From: CAYXAA01 sp964462985
GTDB taxonomy: Bacteria; Pseudomonadota; Alphaproteobacteria; Rhizobiales; Stappiaceae
Direction: 5' to 3'
Length of the DNA: 64,000 nt
Assembly: GCA_964462985.1 (NCBI GenBank)
Contig: CAYXAA010000011.1
Span: 51,642-115,641, forward strand
This document shows, piece by piece, positions 27,644 through 35,930 of the stretch. How positions within the stretch are numbered: position 1 is the first letter of the stretch; the number at the start of each line of letters is the position of its first letter. The translations under genes and the position numbers were made by a program. The notes beneath the pieces are model-generated. The model was given only the letters and a program-made list of their open reading frames with translations. It did not search any database and was not told the origin of the DNA.

Positions 27644-27741
27644 CGACCGCGTCCTTCATGCCGGCTTGGGTCATTCGATGGGAGACCGGGGCCTGTGCGC
27701 AAGCGGGCCCGATCCGGAGCACGATATGCGGGTGAACGACT

Positions 27742-28083
27742 TCAGCTACGCACCGGCGCCGGCGTTGCGCTGACGATTTCGGTCAGCGATACGCCGAAGC
27801 GGGAGTTGTCATCTTCGACGACAACGACCTCGCCGCGGGCGACAACCCGGCCGTTGACGACGATGTCGACTGGCTCGCCAACCCGGTGGTCGAGCGGGAT
27901 CACTGCCCCACGTCCGAGCTTGATCAGGTTGGCAACCAGCATGGTGGCGGAGCCGAGCACTACCTGAATGTTCACCGGAATACCGAGAACGGTGTCGAGG
28001 TTGCGCTCCGGATCGGTGCCGGCGGGCGCCTCGAGATCGGTCGGTGCGGCAATGCCGTTGGATTCAACATGCAGCTCGGTCAT
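27742..28083 (-). CDS. fliN: Flagellar motor switch protein FliN
   Basis: A 113-residue C-ring protein. After a short acidic N-terminal tail, the SpoA domain has VLGIPVNIQVVLGSATMLVA, LIKLGRGAVIPLDHRVGEPV and the closing VVARGEVVVVEDDNSRFGV, all FliN hallmarks. Its ATG overlaps the stop of the preceding gene by one base (TGATG), indicating translational coupling. Confidence 0.95.
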   Translation of the reverse strand: MTELHVESNGIAAPTDLEAPAGTDPERNLDTVLGIPVNIQVVLGSATMLVANLIKLGRGAVIPLDHRVGEPVDIVVNGRVVARGEVVVVEDDNSRFGVSLTEIVSATPAPVRS

Positions 28084-28637
28084 CAGATGGACTCCTTGTA
28101 CGTCATGGAGACGGAACGGAACGGTCCGGGCCGGCCTTGGTCGATACGGTGGATGCGCTGTTCGACTGCGTGATCGGCGCCGATCAAGGGAGCGACAACG
28201 GTGGGGGGAAAACCATCAGCGTGCTGCGGCCTGACCGCCGGCTCCGTCAGTACAGCGCCGCGCGATCGCACCTTGCGCTGGTCGCGCTCGCCAGCGCGCT
28301 GCTCGCGTTCGCGCTGGGCGACCATCGTACCGATCTCGGTTTTCAGAAGCGTCTGCTGACGCTTGGCTTCTCGGACCATTGTATCGATGTCGGCGATGAT
28401 TTCGCGTGCCTCATCAATCCTCTGACCAAGGGCATTGAGAATCTGGCTACCCTTGACGTTGATCTCCTGGATCGAGACCTCGATTCCGTCGAGCGCAAGC
28501 GCCGTCTGATCGAAGATCCTTTGATAATCAGCGTGATAACCGGAGACGCGCCTAAGCTCCCGGTGCATGCTCACCATCCGCAAGCTCGTGACGAGCAGCG
28601 CGATGAGAAGAAGCCCGTCAATGAGATAGGATATCAT
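28083..28637 (-). CDS. Membrane-anchored coiled-coil protein between fliM and fliN (DUF6468-like)
   Basis: A 184-residue protein with one N-terminal membrane segment (ISYLIDGLLLIALLVTSLRM, residues 2-21), then a long heptad-like helical region (about residues 25-120, including IEVSIQEINVKGSQILNALG and IADIDTMVREAKRQ) and a basic, disordered C-terminal third. It resembles alphaproteobacterial DUF6468 proteins found in flagellar clusters; that name is from memory. It overlaps fliM by 20 bases and fliN by one, so it is translated with the switch complex. A role in anchoring or assembling the C-ring or motor is inference. Confidence 0.75.
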   Translation of the reverse strand: MISYLIDGLLLIALLVTSLRMVSMHRELRRVSGYHADYQRIFDQTALALDGIEVSIQEINVKGSQILNALGQRIDEAREIIADIDTMVREAKRQQTLLKTEIGTMVAQREREQRAGERDQRKVRSRGAVLTEPAVRPQHADGFPPTVVAPLIGADHAVEQRIHRIDQGRPGPFRSVSMTYKESI

Positions 28638-29562
28638 CGAGGATGTCCTCTTCCTTCAGTATGAAGTCTTCGATCCGGACCGTGTAGGCGCCGTCCATCT
28701 GGCCGATGGTGCAGTCGAACAGGTTCTCGTCCTTGCAGGCGAGCTTGACACGGCTGTTGGCGGTTGCATTGAGCTCGATGACCTGCCCCACCTTCAGTTG
28801 CGTCAGTTCGCCGAGCGTCATCTCGCGCTCCTCGAGAATGGCGTTGAGCTTCACCTTGGTGCGCTGAATCTCGCTTTGGAAATGATGGGTCCATTGCCGG
28901 TCGCGGCTTGACATCTCACCGGTCAGCACCTGGCTCAGACTCTGGCGCAGCGGGTTGAGCACCGAGTGCGGCATGATGATGAACATCTCGCCGCCGCGCC
29001 CAAGCGCTTGGAGGAGCAGCCGTGCCACCATCGCCGGGTTGTTTCGCCTGCCGATGACGGCGAAGTCCATGCGCGTCTCGACACGTTCGAGCTTCAGTTC
29101 GATGTCGGCAATCGGCTCGAAGGAGTCCTTCAGCGCCTTGGCGGCATCGATGAAGGTTGACCGTGCGATCCGCGTCTCGATGTTGGAGAACGGTCGCTCC
29201 TCGTCGAGCGGCGGTTCCGTGCCGTCAGCGCCGAACAGAACTTCGACCATTGTGTAGACGAAATCGCGGTCGATGCCGATCAGGATGCGTGAATCCCACT
29301 CAGGAACATGGAACACCGCAACCATCGCATTCGATTCATTGGCATCGAGTACGTCGCCAATGCGTTCGTTGTCGATGTCGCTTACCGAGAGGTAGGACGG
29401 TGAGGTCGATTTTTGCCGCAATGTGTCGGCAAAGGTGCGAGACATGCGGTCGAACAGCACCGGCAGCATCGGCAGCCGGTCGACAGAGAGGCCGGCGGCG
29501 TCAAGCAGCCGGTCGGTCATGCGGGCGCGTTCTCCGGCGGTGGTCGTGTCGGAGGATTGCAT
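28618..29562 (-). CDS. fliM: Flagellar motor switch protein FliM
   Basis: A 314-residue FliM. The middle CheC-like domain (DSRILIGIDRDFVYTMVEVL, then RPFSNIETRIARSTF) and the C-terminal SpoA domain (LGELTQLKVGQVIELNATAN) are clear. The usual N-terminal CheY-P docking motif (LSQDEIDALL type) is not visible: the protein begins MQSSDTTTAGERARMTDRLL. It is 3 bases after motA and overlaps the coiled-coil gene downstream. Confidence 0.9.
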   Translation of the reverse strand: MQSSDTTTAGERARMTDRLLDAAGLSVDRLPMLPVLFDRMSRTFADTLRQKSTSPSYLSVSDIDNERIGDVLDANESNAMVAVFHVPEWDSRILIGIDRDFVYTMVEVLFGADGTEPPLDEERPFSNIETRIARSTFIDAAKALKDSFEPIADIELKLERVETRMDFAVIGRRNNPAMVARLLLQALGRGGEMFIIMPHSVLNPLRQSLSQVLTGEMSSRDRQWTHHFQSEIQRTKVKLNAILEEREMTLGELTQLKVGQVIELNATANSRVKLACKDENLFDCTIGQMDGAYTVRIEDFILKEEDILDDILSH

Positions 29563-29565
29563 GGC

Positions 29566-30459
29566 TCAGGCCGCTCCCTTCTGGGCGAGCTCGTGGACGT
29601 TGCTGTCGCCGCCGCGGATCGTCTCGGTTTCGACCTCGTCGATGGTCGGCCGATCGGGGGAGGAAATGGTCTTTCGGCCGTATTCCAGGGCGATCTGGGG
29701 GGCCGCGCCATTCATGAATGCGAGCAGCGACTGCTTGACGACGACGAAAATTCGCAACTGGGCCTCGCGGACCGACTTGATTTTGTGCGCGATCGGCGAC
29801 ACCAGCCCGTAGGATAAGAAGATGCCTGCGAATGTGCCGACCAGGGCGGCGCCGATCAGTGAACCGAGCACTGCCGGAGACTGATCGATTGCCCCCATTG
29901 CCTTGATGACACCGAGCACTGCGGCGACGATGCCGATTGCCGGCAGCGCCTCGGCAAGCGCCATCAGCGCACCGTAGGGCTTCATGTAGTCGCGTCCGAT
30001 CGTGTGAAGCTCTTCGTCCATCAAGGCTTCGATTTCGTGCGGGCGGGCATTACCGACGATGATTAGGCGGAAGTAATCGCAGATGAAGGTCACCAGCTCT
30101 TCGTTCCGGATGATCCGGGGAAAGCGGTTGAAGATCTCGGACGCGCCTGGGTCCTCGATATGGGTCTCTACCTCGTTGCGCCCCTTTGAACGCAGCTCAC
30201 GCATCAGCGAATAGAGCAGCACCAGGACGTCGAGGTAGTCGGCCTTGCGCGGGACGGCTCCGCGGCCGGCCTCGCTGAGCGCGGCGGCGGTCTGCACCGA
30301 TCCCTTGATCGAGTTGGCAACGACGAATGTGCCGATCCCGGTGCCACAGATGATCAGATACTCCCAGGGCTGCCACAGCACGGCGACATGGCCGCCAAGC
30401 GCGGCGAAGCCGCCGAGCAGTGAGATGCAGGCAATGGCGAGGCCGACGACAATGCTCAC
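29566..30459 (-). CDS. motA: Flagellar motor stator protein MotA
   Basis: A 297-residue proton-channel stator subunit. The protein starts at GTG 30459 (SIVVGLAIACISLLGGFAAL), which gives the family length and has AGGAG nine bases upstream; a longer frame to 30618 would add 53 atypical residues. Motifs include the cytoplasmic loop DEELHTIGRDYMKPYGALMA and the later membrane segments ALPAIGIVAAVLGVIKAMGA and SLIGAALVGTFAGIFLSYG. First gene of the minus-strand flagellar arm, divergent from the DUF1217 gene across 173 bases. MotB is not in the window. Confidence 0.95.
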   Translation of the reverse strand: MSIVVGLAIACISLLGGFAALGGHVAVLWQPWEYLIICGTGIGTFVVANSIKGSVQTAAALSEAGRGAVPRKADYLDVLVLLYSLMRELRSKGRNEVETHIEDPGASEIFNRFPRIIRNEELVTFICDYFRLIIVGNARPHEIEALMDEELHTIGRDYMKPYGALMALAEALPAIGIVAAVLGVIKAMGAIDQSPAVLGSLIGAALVGTFAGIFLSYGLVSPIAHKIKSVREAQLRIFVVVKQSLLAFMNGAAPQIALEYGRKTISSPDRPTIDEVETETIRGGDSNVHELAQKGAA

Positions 30460-30632
30460 GGGTCCGGGCTCCTGCGCTCGTGGAAAGAGGTTGAGGAAGG
30501 CTAGCCGGGGTGACTTGCGCGAGGCTGTCGCTGCAGTGGGTGCCCCGATGCCGTCCCCAGTGGTCAGGCTCGGGCAAGTCCCGAATGTGATCCTCTGGGG
30601 AAGAAGAAGATCGGCCACCGGGAGATCGGGCC

Positions 30633-31415
30633 ATGATCGACACCTATACGCGTTACCGCATGCTGTCGGCGGATCTGCCCAAGGCGCTGGATCAGACGGC
30701 GCAGAGGCACGACGTCGCGCGCGAGACCGAATACTACCTGGCGAACATCGGCGAGGTGAAATCGATCGACGAGTTCCTCGGCGACTACCGACTCTATTCC
30801 TACGCCATGAAGGCGCTGGGCCTCGAGGACATGATCTATGCCAAGGCCTTCATGAAGAAGGTTCTGACTGAAGGGATCGATGACAGGAATGCCTTTGCCA
30901 ACAGGCTGGCGGACGAGCGCTACCGAACCTTTGCCGAGACCTTCAATTTCGTGCGCTACGGCAACGCAACAACGAGTTTCAGCCGCACTCAGGAGGGCAT
31001 TGCCGAGAAATATGTTCGTCAGTCGCTCGAGGTAAGCGAGGGCGAGGAAAACCAGGGCGTGCGCCTCGCGCTCTACTTTCAACGTCAGGCCGGCACGATC
31101 GACAACGCTTATGACATCCTCGCTGACCAGGCTTTGAAGAAGGTCGTGTTCACCGCCCTCGGTCTGCCGGAGGAAATGGGTCTCGCCGATATCGACATCC
31201 AGGCCAAGATACTGGAGGAGAAGCTCGATATCGCATCCCTGGCGCAACCGGCCGCGCTCGAGACGTTTATCGGCCGCTTCACCGCATTGTGGGACCTGGA
31301 GCACGGTCCGGCCGTCATCGAGGCACCCAACGTCATGCTGACAGACCCGCTCTCCGCGGGGGTCAGCCAGGACCTGCTCATGAGCATCAATAGTCTGAAG
31401 CTTGGAGGCGCATGA
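30633..31415 (+). CDS. DUF1217 flagellar-cluster protein
   Basis: A 260-residue helical protein of the DUF1217 family, which occurs almost only in alphaproteobacterial flagellar loci. Recognisable blocks are ETEYYLANIGEVKSIDEFLG, YSYAMKALGLEDMIYAKAF and the C-terminal GVSQDLLMSINSLKLGGA. A GGGAG lies before the ATG. It is divergent from motA and 3 bases before flgF, so it is the promoter-proximal gene of the plus-strand flagellar arm. Its biochemical function is not established. Confidence 0.85.
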   Translation: MIDTYTRYRMLSADLPKALDQTAQRHDVARETEYYLANIGEVKSIDEFLGDYRLYSYAMKALGLEDMIYAKAFMKKVLTEGIDDRNAFANRLADERYRTFAETFNFVRYGNATTSFSRTQEGIAEKYVRQSLEVSEGEENQGVRLALYFQRQAGTIDNAYDILADQALKKVVFTALGLPEEMGLADIDIQAKILEEKLDIASLAQPAALETFIGRFTALWDLEHGPAVIEAPNVMLTDPLSAGVSQDLLMSINSLKLGGA

Positions 31416-31418
31416 TCC

Positions 31419-32144
31419 GTGCAACCCGCTCTCTATGTCGCCCTGTCGGCCCAGGTCGCTCTTGCCAACCGTCTCGAGACGGTCGCGTCCAACGTTGCCA
31501 ACATGAACACCGCTGGCTATCGCGCCGACGAAATCAAGTTCCACGAGATCGTGTCGCGGACCGGGCCGGACCCGGTGGCCTTCGCTTCGGAAGGTTCCCG
31601 TTACATCTCGCGGCAGTCCGGCGCGGTGATTGAGACCGGAAATCCGCTCGACATCGCCGTCGAGGGCGATGCCTGGATTGGGGTCGATATCGGCGACAGC
31701 ATCGCTTACACCAAAGATGGCCGCATGCAGATCGACGCGCAGGGCGTCCTGCGCGATCTCGCCGGCAATGCAGTCTTGAGCACTGGCGGCGCGCCCATCG
31801 TGCTGGATCCGGAAGCCGGCGATCCGCAGATCGCACCAGATGGCACAGTTACCCAGGGCGATCTTTTGGTCGGCAACATCGCGGTGTTTTCCATCGATCC
31901 TGCCGCGCGGCTCGAGCGTTCGGTCGGTTCCGCGGTCGTAACAGACCTGCCAGGCCAGCCGATCCTGGAGTTCACCGACGTTGCCCTCCGCCAGGGCTAC
32001 GTCGAGGGCGCCAACGTCAATCCGGTCCGGGAAATGACGAAGCTAATCATGATCACGCGCGCATTCGAGAGCGCAAGCAACCTGATCGAGACCAGCGAGC
32101 GCAGCCAGGCCACGGCAATACGTGAACTGGGAGAGGTGTCGTGA
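31419..32144 (+). CDS. flgF: Flagellar basal-body rod protein FlgF
   Basis: A 241-residue proximal rod protein. The N-terminal rod-family signature is ALANRLETVASNVANMNTAG and the C-terminal one is NPVREMTKLIMITRAFESAS. The start is GTG 31419 with GGAGG ten bases upstream. It ends by overlapping the next gene by 4 bases (GTGA). Confidence 0.93.
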   Translation: MQPALYVALSAQVALANRLETVASNVANMNTAGYRADEIKFHEIVSRTGPDPVAFASEGSRYISRQSGAVIETGNPLDIAVEGDAWIGVDIGDSIAYTKDGRMQIDAQGVLRDLAGNAVLSTGGAPIVLDPEAGDPQIAPDGTVTQGDLLVGNIAVFSIDPAARLERSVGSAVVTDLPGQPILEFTDVALRQGYVEGANVNPVREMTKLIMITRAFESASNLIETSERSQATAIRELGEVS

Positions 32145-32869
32145 GCGCGGTGCCCGCTCTGACGTCGGCCGGAACTGACGATACGGCAAGCCGCGTGCCG
32201 GTGCCCCCTTCAAGGGTCTATGGAGCGGTCCAGCCATCCTGCAGCAAGGTTGAGCGTTTCATCGATGGCATCAATCTCTTGCAGCATCTGCCGGGCGTTG
32301 CCGATGCCTACCGGGCCGTGACCGGCGATCAGCTCTGCTCCGGCGTCCGCTATTTTGCGGCACCGGTGCTCGACCTGTTCACCGGGGCCCCGGCGTCCGA
32401 AGAGGTGTCGATGCCGGCCACGGAGCGTGCCGAGCCGGCGGAGGTAGGGACATCGGCGAAGGTGGCGGCTGCTTCGACGCCGGCCATGGTTGCGGAAAGC
32501 GGCTTGGATGCTCCGCGGGATCTCTTGCGCTACCTCAAGCCGGAGATGCCGACAATGACCGAGCATGCCGTTGAGACGCCGGCGCCTGACATGGTTGCAG
32601 GTGCCCCGATCGATCTGCTGCGCTGGCTGCGGCCGGCAATTGCGGAGTCCAGTCCCGAGCCGCTCGGCGTTGTCGACGATCCTCGCAGTCCGCTTGAGAT
32701 TGCCGGCGACATGGCGCAGTCGCGGTCCGCCTCTGACGCAGGATGGCTGGCCGTCCCGCCTGTTGGACTCGCGGAGGCTGCCGCCCATCCGAGCAACCAC
32801 CTTCCACTCGCTGTGCTCGAGGTGTTGCAGGATCGTCACCGCAGCCTGATTGGTCATGAACGCACTTGA
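32141..32869 (+). CDS. Uncharacterised protein between flgF and fliI, with a duplicated DLLR motif
   Basis: A 242-residue acidic, Ala/Pro-rich protein with no signal peptide. Residues 37-80 form an ordered-looking block (RFIDGINLLQHLPGVADAYR, then AVTGDQLCSGVRYFAAPVLD) that recalls a short domain of other alphaproteobacterial proteins with LQH-P-YRA-TGD spacing. Further on there are two copies of a short motif, APRDLLRYLKPEM (about 125) and APIDLLRWLRPAI (about 155), joined by low-complexity linkers. It starts GTG, overlaps flgF by 4 bases and fliI by 14, so it is made with them. It occupies the place of fliH; no fliH is visible in the window. Confidence 0.75.
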   Translation: MSAVPALTSAGTDDTASRVPVPPSRVYGAVQPSCSKVERFIDGINLLQHLPGVADAYRAVTGDQLCSGVRYFAAPVLDLFTGAPASEEVSMPATERAEPAEVGTSAKVAAASTPAMVAESGLDAPRDLLRYLKPEMPTMTEHAVETPAPDMVAGAPIDLLRWLRPAIAESSPEPLGVVDDPRSPLEIAGDMAQSRSASDAGWLAVPPVGLAEAAAHPSNHLPLAVLEVLQDRHRSLIGHERT

Positions 32870-34196
32870 TCGGCTCGACCACGCCTTTGCCGCGGTTCGG
32901 ACCGAAATTTCGCCGGTGCGCGTTGGTGGCCGGGTCGTTCAGGTTGCACCGACCCATTGTCGTGTGCGCGGCCTGTCGAGTGTGCTCCGCCTCGGCGAGA
33001 TCGTGCGCTTCGATACGCCCGGCGGCGACGCCATCGGCGAGGTGATCCGCATCGAACCCGACGAAGTGTTGGTCAAACCCTATGCCAGGCGGCTTCCGAT
33101 CGGTGTCGGAGCCTGGGCGTATCGGCAGGGCGGCCTCGCGTTGCATCCCCATCTGTCCTGGATGGGCCGCGTGGTTGATGCCCTGGGGCGCCCGCTCGAC
33201 AGTCGCGGACCGTTGCCGCAAGGCGAGCAGGCGATTCCGCTCGACCGGGATCCGCCGCCAGCTCTGGGCCGAGGCCGCGTCGAGCGGCCGATCCGCACGG
33301 GAGTGAAGGCGCTCGATCTGTTCACTCCATTCTGCGAGGGACAGCGCGTCGGAATCTTCGCCGGTTCGGGTGTCGGCAAGTCAACGCTTCTTGCGATGAT
33401 TGCCGGTGCATCTGCATTCGATGTGGTGGTGCTGGCGCTGGTGGGCGAGCGCGGCCGCGAAGTCCATGAGTTCATTGCAGACGTGCTCGGCGCCGATACG
33501 GAGAAGGCGGTGGTCGTTGTTGCTACCGGCGATGACAGCCCGATGATGCGCCGCCTCGCGCCGAAGACGGCTACCGCGATTGCCGAATACTACCGTGACC
33601 TCGGCCGCTCGGTGCTTTTGGTTGTCGATTCCATCACCCGTTTCGCTCATGCTGCCCGCGAGGTTGCCATGGCGGCGGGGGAGCCGGCAATTGCCAGAGG
33701 CTACACGCCGAGCGTCTTCACGGAACTTCCCCAACTGCTGGAACGGGCCGGCCCCGGACCTGTTGGCAAAGGCTCCATAACCGCAGTCTATTCCGTGCTC
33801 GTCGACGGTGATGACCACAACGACCCCGTGGCCGATACGGTGCGCGGCATTCTCGACGGCCATATCGTGCTCGCCCGCAAAATCGCTGACGCCGGTCGAT
33901 TTCCGGCTGTGGATCTGCTCGGCTCGATCTCACGCCTTGCGCGCAGCTGCTGGACCTGCGAACAGCGCGAACTCGTGCTGAAGCTCAAGGATCTCATCCA
34001 TCGCTATGAGGATACTGCAGACCTTCGGGCGATGGGAGGTTATCAGTCTGGCGTGGACCCGATGCTCGATAAGGCGGTTGCTCTGGTGCCGGGAATTTAT
34101 GACGCCCTGCGTCAGACGCCGGAAGAGAGGGTGACCGAGGATCCGTTCGACTTGCTCGCGCGCGCGCTCGTACCACGTGCCGGCGGCTCCGCCTGA
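32856..34196 (+). CDS. fliI: Flagellum-specific ATPase FliI
   Basis: A 446-residue export ATPase. Walker A is GSGVGKST, preceded by the GRPLDSRGPLP region, and the F-type ATPase signature PSVFTELPQLLERAGPGPVG follows, with the type III-specific ITAVYSVLVDGDDHNDPVAD. The ATG at 32856 is chosen over a TTG two codons earlier. It overlaps the unknown gene upstream. Confidence 0.95.
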   Translation: MNALDRLDHAFAAVRTEISPVRVGGRVVQVAPTHCRVRGLSSVLRLGEIVRFDTPGGDAIGEVIRIEPDEVLVKPYARRLPIGVGAWAYRQGGLALHPHLSWMGRVVDALGRPLDSRGPLPQGEQAIPLDRDPPPALGRGRVERPIRTGVKALDLFTPFCEGQRVGIFAGSGVGKSTLLAMIAGASAFDVVVLALVGERGREVHEFIADVLGADTEKAVVVVATGDDSPMMRRLAPKTATAIAEYYRDLGRSVLLVVDSITRFAHAAREVAMAAGEPAIARGYTPSVFTELPQLLERAGPGPVGKGSITAVYSVLVDGDDHNDPVADTVRGILDGHIVLARKIADAGRFPAVDLLGSISRLARSCWTCEQRELVLKLKDLIHRYEDTADLRAMGGYQSGVDPMLDKAVALVPGIYDALRQTPEERVTEDPFDLLARALVPRAGGSA

Positions 34197-34491
34197 GGCC
34201 TGTCTCTGAACTGATCTGCCGAGCGGTGTGCCGACGCGAGCAGGATGCTCATCATTCTTGCCGCAAGGTTAATTGATGAGATCAGAAGATCTTACCGAAT
34301 TATTGACGCCATATGGAATCTTTCGAGAGTTATATCCCTAAATATGTATAATCCGCAATTTTATTGGGCCAATTAAGCGAAGGATATCCAGCGAGCAAAA
34401 TACGCCAGAAATGAGATGCTTACATGAATTGACGAAGCGAATGTCCCCAAATAGGGATAATTCCACGGGGTAATTTTTGGGGGCCTAGAAA
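34197..34491. other. AT-rich intergenic region upstream of ftcR
   Basis: These 295 bases hold no gene. From about 34265 on the composition is clearly AT-richer than the surrounding genes. A consensus TATAAT occurs at 34347-34352 (plus strand) without a good -35, and CCCC/GGGG blocks flank GGATAATTCC at about 34443-34470. It is probably the promoter and control region of ftcR. Confidence 0.45.
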
Positions 34492-35169
34492 ATGTTTGTG
34501 ATTGTCGACGACCGCGAGATTGTAACCAACGGTTACGCCTCCGGGTTCGAACGCGAAGGAATCGCCTCGCTCGGCTTCTGCCCTGGGGAATTCGGTGACT
34601 GGGTGAGTTCTGTCGCGGATGAGGATCTGACAGCGATCGAGGCTTTCGTGCTTGGCGATGGTCCGGAGCGCTACGACTGGCCACGCATCATTCGCAACCG
34701 AAACTCGTCGGCGCCGGTGCTTGCGCTCAACGAAACGCCGTCACTCGAGCAGACGTTGGAATTGTTCGCGGCCGGTGTCGATGACGTGGTGCGCAAGCCC
34801 GTGCATGTTCGTGAGATCATGGCCCGCGTAGAAGCGATCCGTCGCCGGGCAGTCGGCGATGACGACCATGTGCAACTCGGCGACCTGCGCGTCTATTTCG
34901 ACGGACGCGACCCGGAAATCGGAGGTGACATCCTCCATCTGCCGCGCCGCGAGCGGCGCATCCTCGAATACCTGATGCGCAACCGCGGCCGCCGCCTGTC
35001 GAAGACGCAGATCTACAATTGCATCTATGGCCTGTTGAACGAAGACGTCGATGAGGCCGTAGTCGAAAGCCACATTTCGAAGCTCCGCAAGAAGCTCAAG
35101 CAGCGGCTTGGCTACGATCTCATCGATTCCAAGCGCTACCTTGGCTATATGATCATGGCCGCCGAATAA
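34492..35169 (+). CDS. ftcR: Flagellar master response regulator, FtcR/Rem type
   Basis: A 225-residue OmpR-family regulator that activates flagellar genes in Rhizobiales (FtcR in Brucella, Rem in Sinorhizobium). The receiver domain has the acidic pair at D6-D7 and the conserved lysine in VDDVVRKPVHVRE. The usual phospho-accepting aspartate appears to be replaced by glutamate (E50 in LTAIEAFVLGDG). The C-terminal winged helix is LPRRERRILEYLMRNRGRRL followed by VVESHISKLRKKLKQ. No sensor kinase is adjacent. Confidence 0.9.
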   Translation: MFVIVDDREIVTNGYASGFEREGIASLGFCPGEFGDWVSSVADEDLTAIEAFVLGDGPERYDWPRIIRNRNSSAPVLALNETPSLEQTLELFAAGVDDVVRKPVHVREIMARVEAIRRRAVGDDDHVQLGDLRVYFDGRDPEIGGDILHLPRRERRILEYLMRNRGRRLSKTQIYNCIYGLLNEDVDEAVVESHISKLRKKLKQRLGYDLIDSKRYLGYMIMAAE

Positions 35170-35182
35170 ATGAAGGTTCGGT

Positions 35183-35206
35183 GACCGGGATGCAAGCAAC
35201 CCGGTC
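35183..35206 (+). terminator. Candidate terminator hairpin after ftcR
   Basis: GACCGGG (35183-35189) pairs with CCCGGTC (35200-35206) around a 10-base loop, 14 bases after the ftcR stop; only a short T-run (TTT) follows, so efficiency is uncertain. Confidence 0.45.
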
Positions 35207-35338
35207 GCCACCGTTTCCAGAATGTCCTTTCCCGGAGACCGGCAGGGACTAGGCCCCTCAACGATAAGCTATCCCGGTTCGCGTACCGCTACGGCGACGA
35301 AATCCCGGATATCTTTGAGAGGGTGGCGAGCTGAGCAC

Positions 35339-35794
35339 CTATCGGCTGAAAACGATTGTCGCCGGCGGCGACTCGCCGCAGGTGTAGCAGCAGCCGCGGC
35401 AGGTTACCCGGCCGTCAAGCCCTACCCCCCAGGTCACGCTGCTGTCGTCCGAAGCCCAGGCGCCGTAACAGATCGGCGTTCCAGTATAGCAGGACAGGGA
35501 AATCGTCTGATCGGGAATGGCATCGATGATGTAAAACCGGCCGCCAACGGGCCAGGTCGCCGACGAATTGAGCGCGCGAAGCCTGACATTGACGGCCGTG
35601 GAAGTCGTATTCCGGAAGGTCAGTTCCAAACGACCCGTGGCTAGTGCGGGCGTGGCCGGCACGGCTTGGGGGCGCTCGATCGTCGGAGCGGGTTCTGGCG
35701 GCGGTACCATCCGCCGTGGCAGGTCGGCGGCCGCCGCCTGTCCAGCCGTCAGCGTCAGCGCGAGAAAGGCGGCGGCGCGAAGTGCGATCGGCAT
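35339..35794 (-). CDS. Secreted cysteine-rich protein of unknown function
   Basis: A 151-residue exported protein. The signal peptide is MPIALRAAAFLALTLTAGQA with cleavage near AAAADLP. A proline-rich stretch (RRMVPPPEPAPTIERPQ) follows, then a beta-rich domain (RLELTFRNTTSTAVNVRLRA). The C-terminal part has SLSCYTGTPICYGAW and a cluster VTCRGCCYTCGES (C-x2-CC-x2-C), so disulfides are likely. I do not recognise the family. The frame continues upstream, but the start is set by the signal peptide. It converges with ftcR and lies downstream of the GntR gene on the same strand. Confidence 0.65.
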   Translation of the reverse strand: MPIALRAAAFLALTLTAGQAAAADLPRRMVPPPEPAPTIERPQAVPATPALATGRLELTFRNTTSTAVNVRLRALNSSATWPVGGRFYIIDAIPDQTISLSCYTGTPICYGAWASDDSSVTWGVGLDGRVTCRGCCYTCGESPPATIVFSR

Positions 35795-35930
35795 CAGGAT
35801 AGGAACCCCGTCGATTGGAAACGGCGCATCATTGCCCGGCAAGCTTGCGCGGAGCAGAAGCTTGGTGCCATGAGGGCGAGGTTCGGCCGATCGAGCAGGC
35901 GCGAGACTTCGGCAAGGGGCCCGCCGGCAC

